From Caulobacter sp. NIBR1757 (GTDB taxonomy: Bacteria; Pseudomonadota; Alphaproteobacteria; Caulobacterales; Caulobacteraceae), in contig NZ_CP115463.1 in the NCBI RefSeq assembly GCF_027912495.1, forward strand, positions 186,001 through 250,000: 64,000 bases of DNA. The letters are read 5' to 3'. Each line of letters opens with the position of its first letter. Position 1 is the stretch's first letter. The notes beneath the pieces were generated by a model. That model saw only the letters and a program-made list of their open reading frames with translations. It was not told the origin of the DNA and did not search any database. Both the position numbers and the translations under genes were made by a program. Below, one piece after another: positions 48,770 through 58,403 of the stretch.

Positions 48770-48845
48770 TGGTGGAGCTAAGCGGAGTCGAACCGCTGAC
48801 CTCTTGAATGCCATTCAAGCGCTCTACCAGCTGAGCTATAGCCCC
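48770..48845 (-). tRNA. tRNA-Ala (GGC anticodon)
   Basis: Minus-strand cloverleaf of 76 nt: acceptor GGGGCTA pairs with TAGCTCC (one G-U pair), D-arm AGCTCAGCTGGTAGAGC, anticodon arm CTTGAATGGCATTCAAG with GGC, T-arm AGCGGTTCGACTCCGCT, encoded CCA. Confidence 0.96.
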
Positions 48846-48947
48846 GAAAGTTCGGGCTCGTCGTCGGTGGCCCGGCGGCGAGAGGCGGGGTCTTAGTCTG
48901 TCAGCTTTCGCCGATCAAGCCTTCCCCGCCAGTTTTTTTCCGCTGCG

Positions 48948-48975
48948 GGCCGGGACGTGTCGAAACGTCCCGGCC
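48948..48975 (-). other. GC hairpin between FYDLN gene and tRNA-Ala
   Basis: GGCCGGGACGT / ACGTCCCGGCC, loop GTCGAA, 15 bases after the FYDLN stop. On the minus strand an A-run rather than a T-run follows, so termination would need Rho or be weak. Confidence 0.5.
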
Positions 48976-48989
48976 GCATTGGAAAATTG

Positions 48990-49481
48990 TCAGACGTCGT
49001 CGTCGCCCTCGCCGGGCAGGCCGTCGATCTCGTCTTCCGGGAAGTCGTCGTCGTCTTCGTCCTCGAGGAACGGCACGTCGTCGGCTTCTTCCTCGTCGAG
49101 GGTTTCCTCGTCGTCGGCGAAATCGACGCCGATGTCGTCGGCCGGCTTGGCGGCGGCGTCGCCTTCCTCATCGTCCGTTTCGAGCGGCTCGGCGGCGGCC
49201 TCGTCGTCGATTTCCGGCGTGGTGTCGGGTTCTTCCTCGAAGCCGTCCTCGTCTTCGGGGGCGACCTTCTTCTTGGTTTCGGCGGCGTCTTCGTCTTTTT
49301 CGACCTCGTCCTCGTAATCGACGGGCGTGGCGCGGGCGCGCACGCGGCGGTTACGCACCGCTTCTTCCGGATCGAACGAGTCGCCGCACTTGGGGCAAAC
49401 CGCCGGGCGGCGGTTCAGGTCATAGAATTTCGCCGAGCAGGTCGGGCAGAGCTGCTTGACGCCGAGTTCTGGGCTGGCCAA
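48990..49481 (-). CDS. FYDLN acid domain protein (TIGR02300), TTG start
   Basis: 163 residues from TTG 49481. [50 protein letters not shown] is the complete TIGR02300 N-terminal pattern with two CPXC zinc-finger-like pairs; the rest is extremely acidic (long Asp/Glu runs). The TTG is chosen because the preceding in-frame sequence is unlike the family and the next Met is lost. Function unknown; perhaps nucleic-acid or ribosome-associated. Divergent from aroA. Confidence 0.88.
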   Translation of the reverse strand: MASPELGVKQLCPTCSAKFYDLNRRPAVCPKCGDSFDPEEAVRNRRVRARATPVDYEDEVEKDEDAAETKKKVAPEDEDGFEEEPDTTPEIDDEAAAEPLETDDEEGDAAAKPADDIGVDFADDEETLDEEEADDVPFLEDEDDDDFPEDEIDGLPGEGDDDV

Positions 49482-49603
49482 AGCGGGCGGCCTCTCTATG
49501 TGGGGTGTTGGAAAAGCGGCGGCTCCCTTGCCACGCGACAGGGGCGCTGTCAAAAGGCTTTCCCCCAATTCCAGCCTGCAACGACGGGAGCCGAAGCCTC
49601 GGC

Positions 49604-50926
49604 ATGACCAACGCCGCCCTCCGAGCCCGCCCCGGCGCGGCCCTGCGCGGAACGATCCGCGTGCCCGGCGACAAGTCGATTTCCCACCGGGCATTGATCC
49701 TGGGGGCCTTGGCGAGCGGGACGACCACCATCACCGGCCTGCTCGAAGGCGACGATGTGCTGGCCACGGGCCGGGCCATGCAGGCCTTCGGCGCAAAGGT
49801 CACACGCACCGGCGAAAAGGCCTGGACGGTCGAGGGCCAGGGCGGCTTCGCCGAACCGGCCGACATCATCGACTGCGGCAACGCCGGCACCGGGGTGCGG
49901 CTGATCATGGGGGCCGCGGCCGGGTTCGACCTGCGGGCGACCTTCACCGGCGACGCCTCGCTGAAGAAGCGGCCGATGGGGCGGGTGCTGACCCCCCTCG
50001 GCCTGATGGGCGCCAACTGGCTGTGCCGGGAGGGCGGGCGTCTGCCCCTGACCCTCGGCGGCGGCGGGCTGACCGGCATCCGCTATGTACTGCCGATGGC
50101 CTCGGCCCAGGTGAAGTCGGCGGTGCTGCTGGCCGGACTGAACGCGGCCGGCGAAACCCTGGTGCTGGAGCCGGAAGCCACCCGCGATCACACCGAACGG
50201 ATGCTGCGGGCCTTCGGGGCGGTGGTCGAGGTGTCGGACGAAGCGGAAGGCCGGCTGATCAGGCTGGCGGGCGGCCAGAGGCTGACAGGCTGCCACGTCG
50301 ATGTGCCCGGTGATCCGTCCTCGGCCGCCTTCCCGCTGGTCGCGGCGCTGATCACCCCCGGCTCCGAGGTGACGGTCGAGGGCGTCATGCTCAACAGCCT
50401 GCGCACCGGCCTGTTCGACACCCTGATCGAGATGGGCGCCGACCTGACCATCGCCAACCGCCGCGATGCCGGCGGCGAGGCGGTCGGCGACATCACCGCC
50501 CGGTCCTCGGACCTGAGGGGCGTGGTCGTGCCGCCCGAGCGGGCGCCGGCGATGATCGACGAGTATCCCATCCTGGCCGTCGCGGCCGCCTTCGCCTCCG
50601 GCGCGACGGTGATGCGCGGCGTCGGCGAGATGCGGGTCAAGGAAAGCGACCGGATCGCGCTCATGGCCAATGGCCTGGCCGCCTGCGGCATCGGTGTCGA
50701 GGAGGAGCCGGAGGGCTTCACCGTGGTCGGCACGAAGGGGGCCAATCACCCGGTCCGCGGCGGGGCGAGGGTCGTCACCCACGGTGATCACCGGATCGCC
50801 ATGAGCCACCTGGTGCTGGGCCTGGCCGCCCAGGGCGACATCGAGGTCGATGAGCCCGGCATGATCGCCACCAGCTTCCCGGGGTTCGTGGACCTGATGA
50901 GCGGCCTGGGGGCTGACGTCGGATGA
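49604..50926 (+). CDS. aroA: 3-phosphoshikimate 1-carboxyvinyltransferase (EPSP synthase)
   Basis: 440 residues. [26 protein letters not shown] is the N-terminal shikimate-phosphate site; [17 protein letters not shown] and [15 protein letters not shown] are the family signatures. It joins PEP to shikimate 3-phosphate in chorismate synthesis. A family C repeat separates it from cmk. Confidence 0.97.
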   Translation: MTNAALRARPGAALRGTIRVPGDKSISHRALILGALASGTTTITGLLEGDDVLATGRAMQAFGAKVTRTGEKAWTVEGQGGFAEPADIIDCGNAGTGVRLIMGAAAGFDLRATFTGDASLKKRPMGRVLTPLGLMGANWLCREGGRLPLTLGGGGLTGIRYVLPMASAQVKSAVLLAGLNAAGETLVLEPEATRDHTERMLRAFGAVVEVSDEAEGRLIRLAGGQRLTGCHVDVPGDPSSAAFPLVAALITPGSEVTVEGVMLNSLRTGLFDTLIEMGADLTIANRRDAGGEAVGDITARSSDLRGVVVPPERAPAMIDEYPILAVAAAFASGATVMRGVGEMRVKESDRIALMANGLAACGIGVEEEPEGFTVVGTKGANHPVRGGARVVTHGDHRIAMSHLVLGLAAQGDIEVDEPGMIATSFPGFVDLMSGLGADVG

Positions 50927-50960
50927 ATTCCCGTTCGATCGTGAGTTCACCTCTGGGCTT

Positions 50961-51117
50961 CCTTCTCCCCTCGCGGGAGAAGGTGGCGCCGAAGGCGTCG
51001 GATGAGGGGGCTCCCCGGGCGCCGACACGGCCCTTCGCCAACACCCCTGCGCGGCTGAAAGACCTATCGACCCCTCATCCGGCGCTTCGCGCCACCTTCT
51101 CCCGCAAGGGGAGAAGG
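50961..51117. repeat. Intergenic inverted-end repeat, family C, copy 1
   Basis: Begins CCTTCTCCCCTCGCGGGAG and ends CTCCCGCAAGGGGAGAAGG; inward GGTGGCGCCGAAGGCG and CGCTTCGCGCCACC pair, as do GTCGGATGAGG and CCTCATCC. So the arms of about 45 bases are near reverse complements around an unconserved centre. Between aroA and cmk. Confidence 0.85.
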
Positions 51118-51197
51118 GACCTCTCACGGCAACTGACCCTGTCTTGGGCGCCGGTTGTCATCTGCGATAGCCTCGCCTCGAGAGGGAGGGCCTTCCG

Positions 51198-51836
51198 ATG
51201 GGCTTCGTGATCGCCGTCGATGGCCCCGCCGCCTCCGGCAAGGGCACCATCGCCACCAGACTGGCGGCCCTCTACGGCTATCCGGTTCTCGACTCGGGCC
51301 TGCTCTATCGCGCCGTCGGGGTTCGCCTGCTGGCCGAGGGCGGGGACCTGTCCGACATGGACCACGCCACCCGCGTCGCAAAGACGCTCGATCCCGCCAC
51401 CCTGGAGAACCCCGAGGTCCGCACCCGGGCCGCCGGCGAGGCCGCCAGCCGGGTGGCCGCCTATACGCCGGTCCGCGAGGCCCTGCGGGCCTTCCAGCGG
51501 ACCTTCGCGACCCAGGAGCCGGGCGTGGTCATCGATGGCCGCGATATCGGCACCGTCATTGCCCCACAAGCAGATGCAAAGCTGTTCGTCACCGCCTCGC
51601 CGGAGGTGCGCGCCACCCGCCGCTGGAAACAGCTGACCGGCCAGGGCGAACAGGTGACCTATGAGGACATCCTCGCCGATATCCGCATCCGCGATGAGCG
51701 GGACTCGGCCCGCAGCGACAGCCCGATGGTCATCGCCGATGACGCGGTGTTGCTAGACACCACCGAAATGGATATAGACCGCGCCTTCGATGCGGCCCGC
51801 CGCATTGTCGAGACGGCGCGTGGCCAAAAGGCCTAA
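51198..51836 (+). CDS. cmk: Cytidylate kinase
   Basis: 212 residues. P-loop VDGPAASGKGTIATRLA at 6-22; LDSGLLYRAVGVRLL and VIDGRDIGTVIAPQADAKLFVTASPEVRATRR are Cmk signatures. Phosphorylates CMP and dCMP. Precedes rpsA, the common gene order (aroA-cmk-rpsA). Confidence 0.96.
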   Translation: MGFVIAVDGPAASGKGTIATRLAALYGYPVLDSGLLYRAVGVRLLAEGGDLSDMDHATRVAKTLDPATLENPEVRTRAAGEAASRVAAYTPVREALRAFQRTFATQEPGVVIDGRDIGTVIAPQADAKLFVTASPEVRATRRWKQLTGQGEQVTYEDILADIRIRDERDSARSDSPMVIADDAVLLDTTEMDIDRAFDAARRIVETARGQKA

Positions 51837-51957
51837 TCCAACCGCGCCGCACCTCTGAAACCGCGGGCCCTTCAGTACCCCACCTGACTCAACCGAACGC
51901 CCGGACTCCAAGGCCTCGCGCCATCCGTCGTTCCCCAACAGAGACGTAAGTAGCCAC

Positions 51958-53670
51958 ATGGCTGATGATATGAACTTCAACCCGACCACCGCCGACTTCG
52001 AGGCGCTCCTCAACGAAAGCCTTGGCGGCGCCAGCGATTTCGCTGAAGGCACCGTGATCAAGGGCAAGGTTGTCGGGATCGAAAAGGACGTCGCGATCAT
52101 CGACATCGGTCTGAAGACCGAGGGCCGGATCAGCGTCAAGGAATTCGGCGTCGACGCCGACGGCAAGGCCACCCTGAAGGTCGGCGACACCGTCGAGGTC
52201 TTCCTCGAGCGCGTCGAGAACGCCCTCGGTGAAGCCGTCATCAGCCGCGAAAAAGCCAAGCGCGAAGAAGCCTGGACCCGTCTGGAAGAAGTCTTCGCCC
52301 GCAACGAGCCGGTCAACGGCGCCATCGTCGGCCGCGTCAAGGGCGGCTTCACCGTCGACCTGGGCGGCGCCAGCGCCTTCCTGCCCGGCAGCCAAGTCGA
52401 CATCCGCCCCGTGCGCGACGTCGGCCCGCTGATGGGCAAGGAACAGCCCTTCGCCATCCTGAAAATGGACCGTCCGCGCGGCAACATCGTCGTCTCGCGT
52501 CGCGCCATCCTGGAAGAAGCCCGCGCCGAACAGCGCACCGAGCTGGTCAGCCAGCTGCAAGAGGGTGAAATCCGCGAAGGCGTCGTCAAGAACATCACCG
52601 ACTACGGCGCGTTCGTGGACCTCGGCGGCATCGACGGCCTGCTGCACGTCACCGACATGAGCTGGAAGCGCGTCAACCACCCGAGCCAGGTGCTCGCGGT
52701 CGGCGACACGGTGAAAGTCCAGATCGTCAAGATCAACCCCGACACCCAGCGCATCAGCCTCGGCATGAAGCAGCTGCAGTCGGACCCGTGGGACGGCGTC
52801 GAAGCCAAGTACCCGGTCGGCGCCAAGTTCACCGGCCGCATCACCAACATCACCGACTACGGCGCGTTTGTTGAGCTGGAAGCCGGCGTTGAAGGTCTGG
52901 TGCACGTCTCGGAAATGTCCTGGACCAAGAAGAACGTCCACCCCGGCAAGATCGTCTCCACCTCGCAGGAAGTGGACGTCATCGTGCTCGACGTCGACAG
53001 CTCCAAGCGCCGGGTCAGCCTGGGCCTCAAGCAGGCCGCGGCCAACCCGTGGGAGAAGTTCCTGGCCGATCACCCGATCGGTTCGACCGTCGAAGGCGAA
53101 GTCAAGAACGCCACCGAGTTCGGCCTGTTCATCGGCCTGGACGGGGAAATCGACGGCATGGTCCACCTGTCCGATCTGGACTGGGCCGTGTCGGGCGAAG
53201 AAGCCCTGGCCAAGTACAAGAAGGGCGACATGGTCAAGGCGCGCGTTCTCGACGTCGACGTCGAGAAGGAACGCATCAGCCTGGGCGTCAAGCAACTGGC
53301 CGGCGACCCGCTGGCCGGCGACAGCTTCCGCAAGGGCCAGACCGTCACCTGCACCGTCACCGAAATCACCTCGGGTGGTATCGAAGTGAAGTTCGGTGAA
53401 GAAGACGCCCCGATGACCGCCTTCATCCGTAAGTCGGACCTGTCGCGCGATCGTCAGGAGCAGCGTCCGGAACGCTTCGCCGTCGGCGACCGCGTCGACG
53501 CCCAGGTCACCGCCATCGACAAGGCCGCCCGTCGGGTGTCCGTCTCGATCAAGGCCCTGGAGATGATGGACGAGAAGGCCGCCATCGAGCAGTACGGGTC
53601 TTCGGACTCGGGCGCTTCGCTGGGCGACATCCTCGGCGCGGCCCTGCGCGAGAAGGCCTCGAAGGACTAA
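51958..53670 (+). CDS. rpsA: 30S ribosomal protein S1
   Basis: 570 residues with six S1 RNA-binding repeats, seen as recurring GAFVDLGGIDGLLHVTDMSW, GAFVELEAGVEGLVHVSEMSW and GLFIGLDGEIDGMVHLSDLDW; the first is preceded by GTVIKGKVVGIEKDVAIIDIGLKTEG. Delivers structured mRNA to the ribosome. Codon use is more biased than its neighbours, fitting high expression. Its terminator overlaps the convergent gene. Confidence 0.98.
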   Translation: MADDMNFNPTTADFEALLNESLGGASDFAEGTVIKGKVVGIEKDVAIIDIGLKTEGRISVKEFGVDADGKATLKVGDTVEVFLERVENALGEAVISREKAKREEAWTRLEEVFARNEPVNGAIVGRVKGGFTVDLGGASAFLPGSQVDIRPVRDVGPLMGKEQPFAILKMDRPRGNIVVSRRAILEEARAEQRTELVSQLQEGEIREGVVKNITDYGAFVDLGGIDGLLHVTDMSWKRVNHPSQVLAVGDTVKVQIVKINPDTQRISLGMKQLQSDPWDGVEAKYPVGAKFTGRITNITDYGAFVELEAGVEGLVHVSEMSWTKKNVHPGKIVSTSQEVDVIVLDVDSSKRRVSLGLKQAAANPWEKFLADHPIGSTVEGEVKNATEFGLFIGLDGEIDGMVHLSDLDWAVSGEEALAKYKKGDMVKARVLDVDVEKERISLGVKQLAGDPLAGDSFRKGQTVTCTVTEITSGGIEVKFGEEDAPMTAFIRKSDLSRDRQEQRPERFAVGDRVDAQVTAIDKAARRVSVSIKALEMMDEKAAIEQYGSSDSGASLGDILGAALREKASKD

Positions 53671-53682
53671 ACCCTTCGCAGC

Positions 53683-54519
53683 CTAATCGGCATCTACGTA
53701 TTGCGGCGGCCGGGGCGACCCGGCCGCCGTTTTCGTTTCCGCCATCAGGGGCTCGCCGCCCGGCTGGATATCGAGGCTGGCCCAGCTGGCCCCGGCGCCG
53801 CGGGCGGCGGCCAGGCCGGCGACCGACCGCACCCCGTGAATCAGCACGCCCGGGCCGATGGTCTGCAGCAGCAGCACCCGGCGCAGCATGGCGGCCTCAT
53901 CCTCGGCGTTGTCGATCCGGTCGGCCTCGACGGCGGCGCCGGTGAATCCGCAATCGGCCAGATGCCCGAGCACCGATGCCTGCGACGGGGTTCGGGCCAG
54001 CACGCCGCGGAAGATGGGCTTCAGGGCGCCGACCGCCTCGCGCAGCGCCGCCGGCGGCACGCCGGGCTCCAGGCCGACCACCTCGCAGAGGGCCAGCACG
54101 CCATGGTCGATCTGGCCGGTGGCGACGCGGCGCAGCAGCCGGCGGCGCGATTTTTCGGCCCGCAGTGTGCTCCAGCTGAGCGGAATCATCATCAGCGGCG
54201 GCCGCTCGCCGGGGACCGGCGGCTCGAGAGCGGCGAAGGCGGCGTCGAGGACGGCCAGGTCGACCCGCTCGGCATCGACGGTGTTGAGGCTGGCGAGGCT
54301 GAGCCGCCGCTTGGCGCCGTCGGCCTCGATGAGGCGGTAGGAGAGGGCCCGGCCGCGCAGGCTGCCCTCCTTCAGCCCGATGGCCGGCCGCAGTCGCCCG
54401 TCGATGATCAGGTCGACGCCGACCGACGAGGCCAGCCGGGCGCGCACGCGGGGACCTCGCATGGCCTCCAGACCCGTGGCGGGGGTCGGCGACGATCGCG
54501 CCTGGGGGGAATGCTGCAT
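53683..54519 (-). CDS. Unrecognised protein, possibly degenerate EAL-like
   Basis: 278 residues from ATG 54519. N-terminal about 80 residues have a beta-rich segment (SVGVDLIIDGRLRPAIGLKEG). The rest resembles an alternating alpha/beta barrel: LMMIPLSWSTLRAEKSRRRLL, VLALCEVVGLEPGVPP, FRGVLARTPSQASVLGHLADCGFTGAAVEA and GPGVLIHGVRSVAGLAAARGAG. These positions echo EAL domains but EAL/DDFG catalytic residues are missing, so an inactive relative is only a guess. Its 3' end contains the rpsA terminator. A TATACTC/GAGTATA inverted repeat lies just upstream of the start. Confidence 0.6.
   Translation of the reverse strand: MQHSPQARSSPTPATGLEAMRGPRVRARLASSVGVDLIIDGRLRPAIGLKEGSLRGRALSYRLIEADGAKRRLSLASLNTVDAERVDLAVLDAAFAALEPPVPGERPPLMMIPLSWSTLRAEKSRRRLLRRVATGQIDHGVLALCEVVGLEPGVPPAALREAVGALKPIFRGVLARTPSQASVLGHLADCGFTGAAVEADRIDNAEDEAAMLRRVLLLQTIGPGVLIHGVRSVAGLAAARGAGASWASLDIQPGGEPLMAETKTAAGSPRPPQYVDAD
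53704..53729 (+). terminator. rpsA terminator
   Basis: 11-bp perfect stem CGGCGGCCGGG / CCCGGCCGCCG with loop GCGA, then TTTTCGTTT. Lies inside the 3' coding end of the convergent gene at 53683. Confidence 0.8.
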
Positions 54520-54530
54520 GTTTAAGCGCC

Positions 54531-54549
54531 TATACTCGTCCTGAGTATA
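54531..54549. promoter_or_regulatory. Small inverted repeat upstream of the 54519 gene
   Basis: TATACTC GTCCT GAGTATA, 7-bp perfect arms, 11 bases upstream of the ATG at 54519. Could be an operator or a 5' hairpin of the leader. Confidence 0.45.
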
Positions 54550-54663
54550 GATTGGCAGCCTTGCTCCCGTTTTAACGGCCGCAAATATCACGCAACCCCT
54601 TGAAGACTCAGGGTGAGTTGGGCAAAGGTCCGTTCGCCGACAGGCGGGGATACCGGGGATAGC

Positions 54664-54945
54664 ATGATCAAGTCCGAGCTGATCGCCAGTCTGGCGGCGG
54701 AAAACCCGCACCTGACCCAGCGCGATGTGGAACGCGTCGTCGGCGTCATCCTTGAAAGGATGATCGCGGCGCTGGAAGGCGGCGGCCGGGTCGAGCTGCG
54801 CGGCTTCGGGGCTTTTTCGGTCCGCTCGCGTCCCGCCCGTTCGGGCCGCAATCCGCGCACCGGCGAAACGGTGGACGTGCGGGCCAAACATGTGCCCTTC
54901 TTCAAGAGCGGCAAGGAACTGCGGGCCCGGCTGAACGCCGACTGA
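54664..54945 (+). CDS. ihfB: Integration host factor beta subunit
   Basis: 93 residues. [83 protein letters not shown] is the HU/IHF fold, with the arm [10 protein letters not shown] and the proline in the DNA-intercalating loop. Bends DNA as a heterodimer with IhfA. Usual neighbour of rpsA. ATG 54664 begins the family sequence. Confidence 0.95.
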   Translation: MIKSELIASLAAENPHLTQRDVERVVGVILERMIAALEGGGRVELRGFGAFSVRSRPARSGRNPRTGETVDVRAKHVPFFKSGKELRARLNAD

Positions 54946-54968
54946 CCCGCCACTAGCGGAGATCGGTC

Positions 54969-55487
54969 ATGAGTGTGGTCAGCGAATTTCGGCAATTCAT
55001 CTCGCGCGGCAACGTCATCGACCTGGCGGTCGGGGTCATCATCGGCGCGGCCTTCGGCAAGATCGTCACCGTGCTGGTCGATGGCGTCATCATGCCGCCG
55101 ATCGGGCTGCTGCTCGGCAAGGTCGATTTCTCAGACCTGAAGATCGTGCTGGCCCCCGAGGACGCGGCGACCAAGACGGCCGAGGTGGCCATCGCCTACG
55201 GGTCGTTCATCAACACCATCATCCAATTCCTCATCGTGGCTTTCGCCGTCTTCCTGCTGGTCAAGCTGGTCAACGCTGCTCGGCGCAAGGAAGCCGAAGG
55301 GCCCGCGCCGAGCGCCCCGCCGGCCCCGACGCCCAGCGAGGAGCTGCTGACCGAGATCCGCGACCTGCTGGCGGCGCAGCGGGCTGCTCCGCCGGTGGCG
55401 AAGGTGGTTCCGGTGAAGGCCGAGGCTGTACCGGCCGTCGTGCGCAAGCCGGCGGTGAAGAAGCCGGCCGCGCCAAAGAAAGCTTGA
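54969..55487 (+). CDS. mscL: Large-conductance mechanosensitive channel
   Basis: 172 residues. [45 protein letters not shown] is the N-terminal helix plus TM1 with its pore glycines and alanines; TM2 near 85-105 ([24 protein letters not shown]). The C-terminus is longer than usual (about 50 extra residues, Pro/Ala/Lys-rich, [20 protein letters not shown]). Releases solutes upon hypo-osmotic shock. Followed by a family C repeat. Confidence 0.95.
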   Translation: MSVVSEFRQFISRGNVIDLAVGVIIGAAFGKIVTVLVDGVIMPPIGLLLGKVDFSDLKIVLAPEDAATKTAEVAIAYGSFINTIIQFLIVAFAVFLLVKLVNAARRKEAEGPAPSAPPAPTPSEELLTEIRDLLAAQRAAPPVAKVVPVKAEAVPAVVRKPAVKKPAAPKKA

Positions 55488-55488
55488 T

Positions 55489-55672
55489 CCTTCTCCCGCT
55501 TGCCGGGAGAAGGTGGCCCCCGAAGGGGGTCGGATGAGGGCAGCACCGGCCCTCAATGGTTCCAAGAGAGCAGGCCGACCTTGCAGCGCCACAACGCGAG
55601 TCCTCAGCGCCCGCCGGTGCTGCCCTCATCCGACCGCTTCGCGGCCACCTTCTCCCGGCAAGCGGGAGAAGG
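55489..55672. repeat. Intergenic inverted-end repeat, family C, copy 2 (supplies trpF RBS)
   Basis: Begins CCTTCTCCCGCTTGCCGGGA and ends CCGGCAAGCGGGAGAAGG, an 18-20-bp exact inverted edge; inner GTGGCCCCCGAAGGGGGTCG and CGACCGCTTCGCGGCCAC pair. The terminal GGAGAAGG is 6 bases before the trpF ATG at 55679 and is the only Shine-Dalgarno-like sequence there. Confidence 0.9.
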
Positions 55673-55678
55673 ATAATC

Positions 55679-56332
55679 ATGGCCGGCGCCAAGATCTGCG
55701 GGTTAAGCACCGCTGATACCGTCGAGGCGGCCATCGCCAACGGCGCCGAGTGGCTGGGCCTCAACTTCTTCGAGCCCAGCCCCCGCTATGTCTCGCCCGA
55801 AGCCGCCGGCCGCCTGGCCCTGCAGGCCCGCCGCGATGGCCCGCGACGCCCGCCGGCCCTGGTGGCCGTGACCGTCGATCCGTCCGACGCCCTGATCGAC
55901 GACATCGTCCAGGCCATGCGACCCGACTTCATCCAGCTTCACGGCAAGGAAACGCAGGCCCGGGCCCAGGCCATCCGCACCCGCACCGGCGTCGGCATCA
56001 TCAAGGTGCTGTCCGTCTCCGACGCAGCCGACATCGCCCGCGCCGACAAATGGGACGGCCTCGCCGACCACCTGATGTTCGACGCCCGGCCGCCGGCCGG
56101 CAGCGACCTGCCCGGCGGCATGGGCGCCCGCTTCGACTGGACCTTGCTGGCCGGCAAGCGTTACGCCCGGCCGCACTTCCTGGCCGGCGGGCTCGATCCG
56201 TGGAATGTGAAAGAGGCTTTGACTCTGTCGAACGCCCCGATCGCGGACGTTTCCTCTGGCGTGGAGCGGGGTCGGGGGATAAAGGACAGCGCCTTGATCA
56301 AGGCCTTCCTCGACGCCGTCCGCAGTCTGTGA
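55679..56332 (+). CDS. trpF: Phosphoribosylanthranilate isomerase
   Basis: 217 residues. [40 protein letters not shown] with catalytic Cys in KICG, then [11 protein letters not shown] and the general acid Asp in LMFDARPP region; [30 protein letters not shown] is the C-terminal phosphate site. Converts PRA to CdRP in tryptophan synthesis. First gene of trpF-trpB-trpA-accD-folC. Confidence 0.95.
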   Translation: MAGAKICGLSTADTVEAAIANGAEWLGLNFFEPSPRYVSPEAAGRLALQARRDGPRRPPALVAVTVDPSDALIDDIVQAMRPDFIQLHGKETQARAQAIRTRTGVGIIKVLSVSDAADIARADKWDGLADHLMFDARPPAGSDLPGGMGARFDWTLLAGKRYARPHFLAGGLDPWNVKEALTLSNAPIADVSSGVERGRGIKDSALIKAFLDAVRSL

Positions 56333-56339
56333 GCACCCT

Positions 56340-57560
56340 TTGAACGCCGCCAGTAAACCGAACGATTGGAACAGTCTGCCCGACGCGCGCGGCAAGTTCG
56401 GCGAGTTCGGCGGCCTCTATGTCGCCGAGACCCTGATGCCGCTGGTGCTGGGCCTGGGCGAGGCCTACGCCGCCGCCAAGGCCGACCCCGAGTATCAGGC
56501 CGAGCTGGCCTGGTTCCACAAACACTACACCGGCCGCCCGAGCCCGCTGTATTTCGCCGAACGGCTGACCGCCTACTACGGCGGCGCGAAAATCTACTTC
56601 AAGCGCGACGAGCTCAATCACACCGGCAGCCACAAGATCAACAATGCGCTCGGCCAGATCCTGCTGGCCCGCCGCATGGGCAAGACCCGGATCATCGCCG
56701 AGACCGGGGCCGGCCAGCACGGCGTCGCCACCGCCACCGTCTGCGCCCGCTTCGGCCTGCCCTGCGTCGTCTACATGGGCGCCACCGATGTGGAGCGGCA
56801 GAAGCCCAACGTCTTCCGCATGAACCTGCTGGGCGCCGAAGTGCGCCCCGTCACCTCCGGCACCGGCACCCTCAAGGACGCCATGAACGAGGCGATGCGC
56901 GACTGGGTGACCAACGTCGAGGACACCTACTATCTGATCGGCACCGCCGCCGGCCCGCACCCCTATCCGGCCATGGTCCGCGACTTCCAGTCGATCATCG
57001 GCATCGAGGCCCGCGCCCAGATCCTCGAGCAGGAAGGCCGCCTGCCCGACGCCGTGGTCGCCTGCATCGGCGGCGGCTCCAACGCCATCGGCCTGTTCCA
57101 CCCCTTCCTGGCCGACGAGGGCGTGCGGCTGATCGGCGTCGAGGCGGCCGGCCACGGCATCGAGACCGGCGCCCACGCGGCCTCCCTGACCGGCGGTCGC
57201 CCCGGCGTCCTGCACGGCAACAAGACCTACCTGCTGCAGGACGACGACGGCCAGATCATCGACGCCCACTCGATCAGCGCCGGCCTCGACTATCCGGGCA
57301 TCGGTCCGGAACACAGCTTCCTGCACGAGACGGGCCGGGCCGAATACGTCTCGGCGACCGACAAGGAGGCGCTGGCCGCCTTCCAGCTGTGCGCCGAGCA
57401 GGAGGGCATCATTCCCGCCCTCGAACCGGCCCACGCCCTGGCCCGCGTCGGCGAGCTGGCGCTGGAGCTCGGCAAGGACGGCGTCATCGTGATGAACATG
57501 TGCGGCCGCGGCGACAAGGACATCTTCACCGTCGCCGAAGCCCTGGGGCGGACGATTTGA
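56340..57560 (+). CDS. trpB: Tryptophan synthase beta subunit, TTG start
   Basis: 406 residues. [21 protein letters not shown] is the N-terminal TrpB opening, [13 protein letters not shown] carries the PLP-lysine near 90, and [15 protein letters not shown] the phosphate loop. TTG 56340 is the only start giving the full N-terminus; it lies 8 bases after the trpF stop. The stop overlaps the trpA start. Confidence 0.96.
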   Translation: MNAASKPNDWNSLPDARGKFGEFGGLYVAETLMPLVLGLGEAYAAAKADPEYQAELAWFHKHYTGRPSPLYFAERLTAYYGGAKIYFKRDELNHTGSHKINNALGQILLARRMGKTRIIAETGAGQHGVATATVCARFGLPCVVYMGATDVERQKPNVFRMNLLGAEVRPVTSGTGTLKDAMNEAMRDWVTNVEDTYYLIGTAAGPHPYPAMVRDFQSIIGIEARAQILEQEGRLPDAVVACIGGGSNAIGLFHPFLADEGVRLIGVEAAGHGIETGAHAASLTGGRPGVLHGNKTYLLQDDDGQIIDAHSISAGLDYPGIGPEHSFLHETGRAEYVSATDKEALAAFQLCAEQEGIIPALEPAHALARVGELALELGKDGVIVMNMCGRGDKDIFTVAEALGRTI

Positions 57561-58390
57561 GCAACACCCGTATCGACAGGCGCTTCGCGGCTCTCGCCGC
57601 CGAGGGCCGCGCCGCTTTCGTCGCCTATGTGATGGGCGGCGATCCGGATTTCGACCAGTCGCTGGAGATCGTGCGCGGCCTGCCCGCCGCCGGCGTCGAC
57701 ATCATCGAGCTGGGCTTCGCCTTCTCCGATCCGATGGCCGAGGGGCCGTCGATCCAGCGCGCCGCCCTGCGGGCGCTGAAGGCAGGCATGACGCTCAACC
57801 GGACGCTCGACCTGGTGGCCGAGTTCCGCAAGGGCGACAACGACACCCCCATCGTGCTGATGGGCTACCTCAACCCGCTGTTCAGCGCCGGCTATGACAA
57901 GTTCGCCGCCCGCGCCGCCGAGGCCGGGGTCGATGGCCTGATCTGCGTCGACTGTCCGCCGGAAGAGGCAGACGAGCTGACCGACGCCCTCGAGGCTAAC
58001 GGCCTGTCGCTGATCCGCCTGGCGACGCCGACCAGCGACGACAAGCGCCTGGTCACCCTGGTCAAGCGCACCTCGGGCTTCGTCTACTATGTCTCCGTCG
58101 CCGGCGTGACCGGGGTGAAGGCGGCGGACGCCACTGCCGTTGCGCCGGCCGTGGCGCGGGTCAAGGCGGCGTCGGGCCTGCCGGTGGCCGTCGGGTTCGG
58201 CATCCGCACGCCGGAACAGGCCGCCGCCGTGGCGAAAATCGCCGATGGCGTGGTGGTCGGCTCGGCGTTTGTGGACGCCGTGCAGGACGCCCTTGAAGGC
58301 AAAACGAACGAAAACGTGACCGCGAGCGTTCTTTCCAAAGCGAAGGCATTGGCGAAAGCTGTGCGTTCGGCGAGAGTCGGTCAGGCTTGA
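57557..58390 (+). CDS. trpA: Tryptophan synthase alpha subunit, TTG start
   Basis: 277 residues. [31 protein letters not shown] is the catalytic Glu/Asp region; [31 protein letters not shown] and [24 protein letters not shown] the other signatures. TTG start overlaps the trpB TGA (TTGA), strong coupling. Confidence 0.96.
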   Translation: MSNTRIDRRFAALAAEGRAAFVAYVMGGDPDFDQSLEIVRGLPAAGVDIIELGFAFSDPMAEGPSIQRAALRALKAGMTLNRTLDLVAEFRKGDNDTPIVLMGYLNPLFSAGYDKFAARAAEAGVDGLICVDCPPEEADELTDALEANGLSLIRLATPTSDDKRLVTLVKRTSGFVYYVSVAGVTGVKAADATAVAPAVARVKAASGLPVAVGFGIRTPEQAAAVAKIADGVVVGSAFVDAVQDALEGKTNENVTASVLSKAKALAKAVRSARVGQA

Positions 58391-58403
58391 GGCTTCAAAG
58401 ACG

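Noticed and set aside
45357-48896. Very long open frame on the plus strand (over 1100 codons)
   Set aside because: It runs antisense through the histidine kinase; composition is Gly/Arg/Asp-rich as expected from the shadow of a GC-rich gene, with no domain pattern.
48948-48975. Rho-independent terminator for FYDLN gene
   Set aside because: The hairpin is good but an A-run follows on the transcribed strand, so it is listed only as a hairpin.
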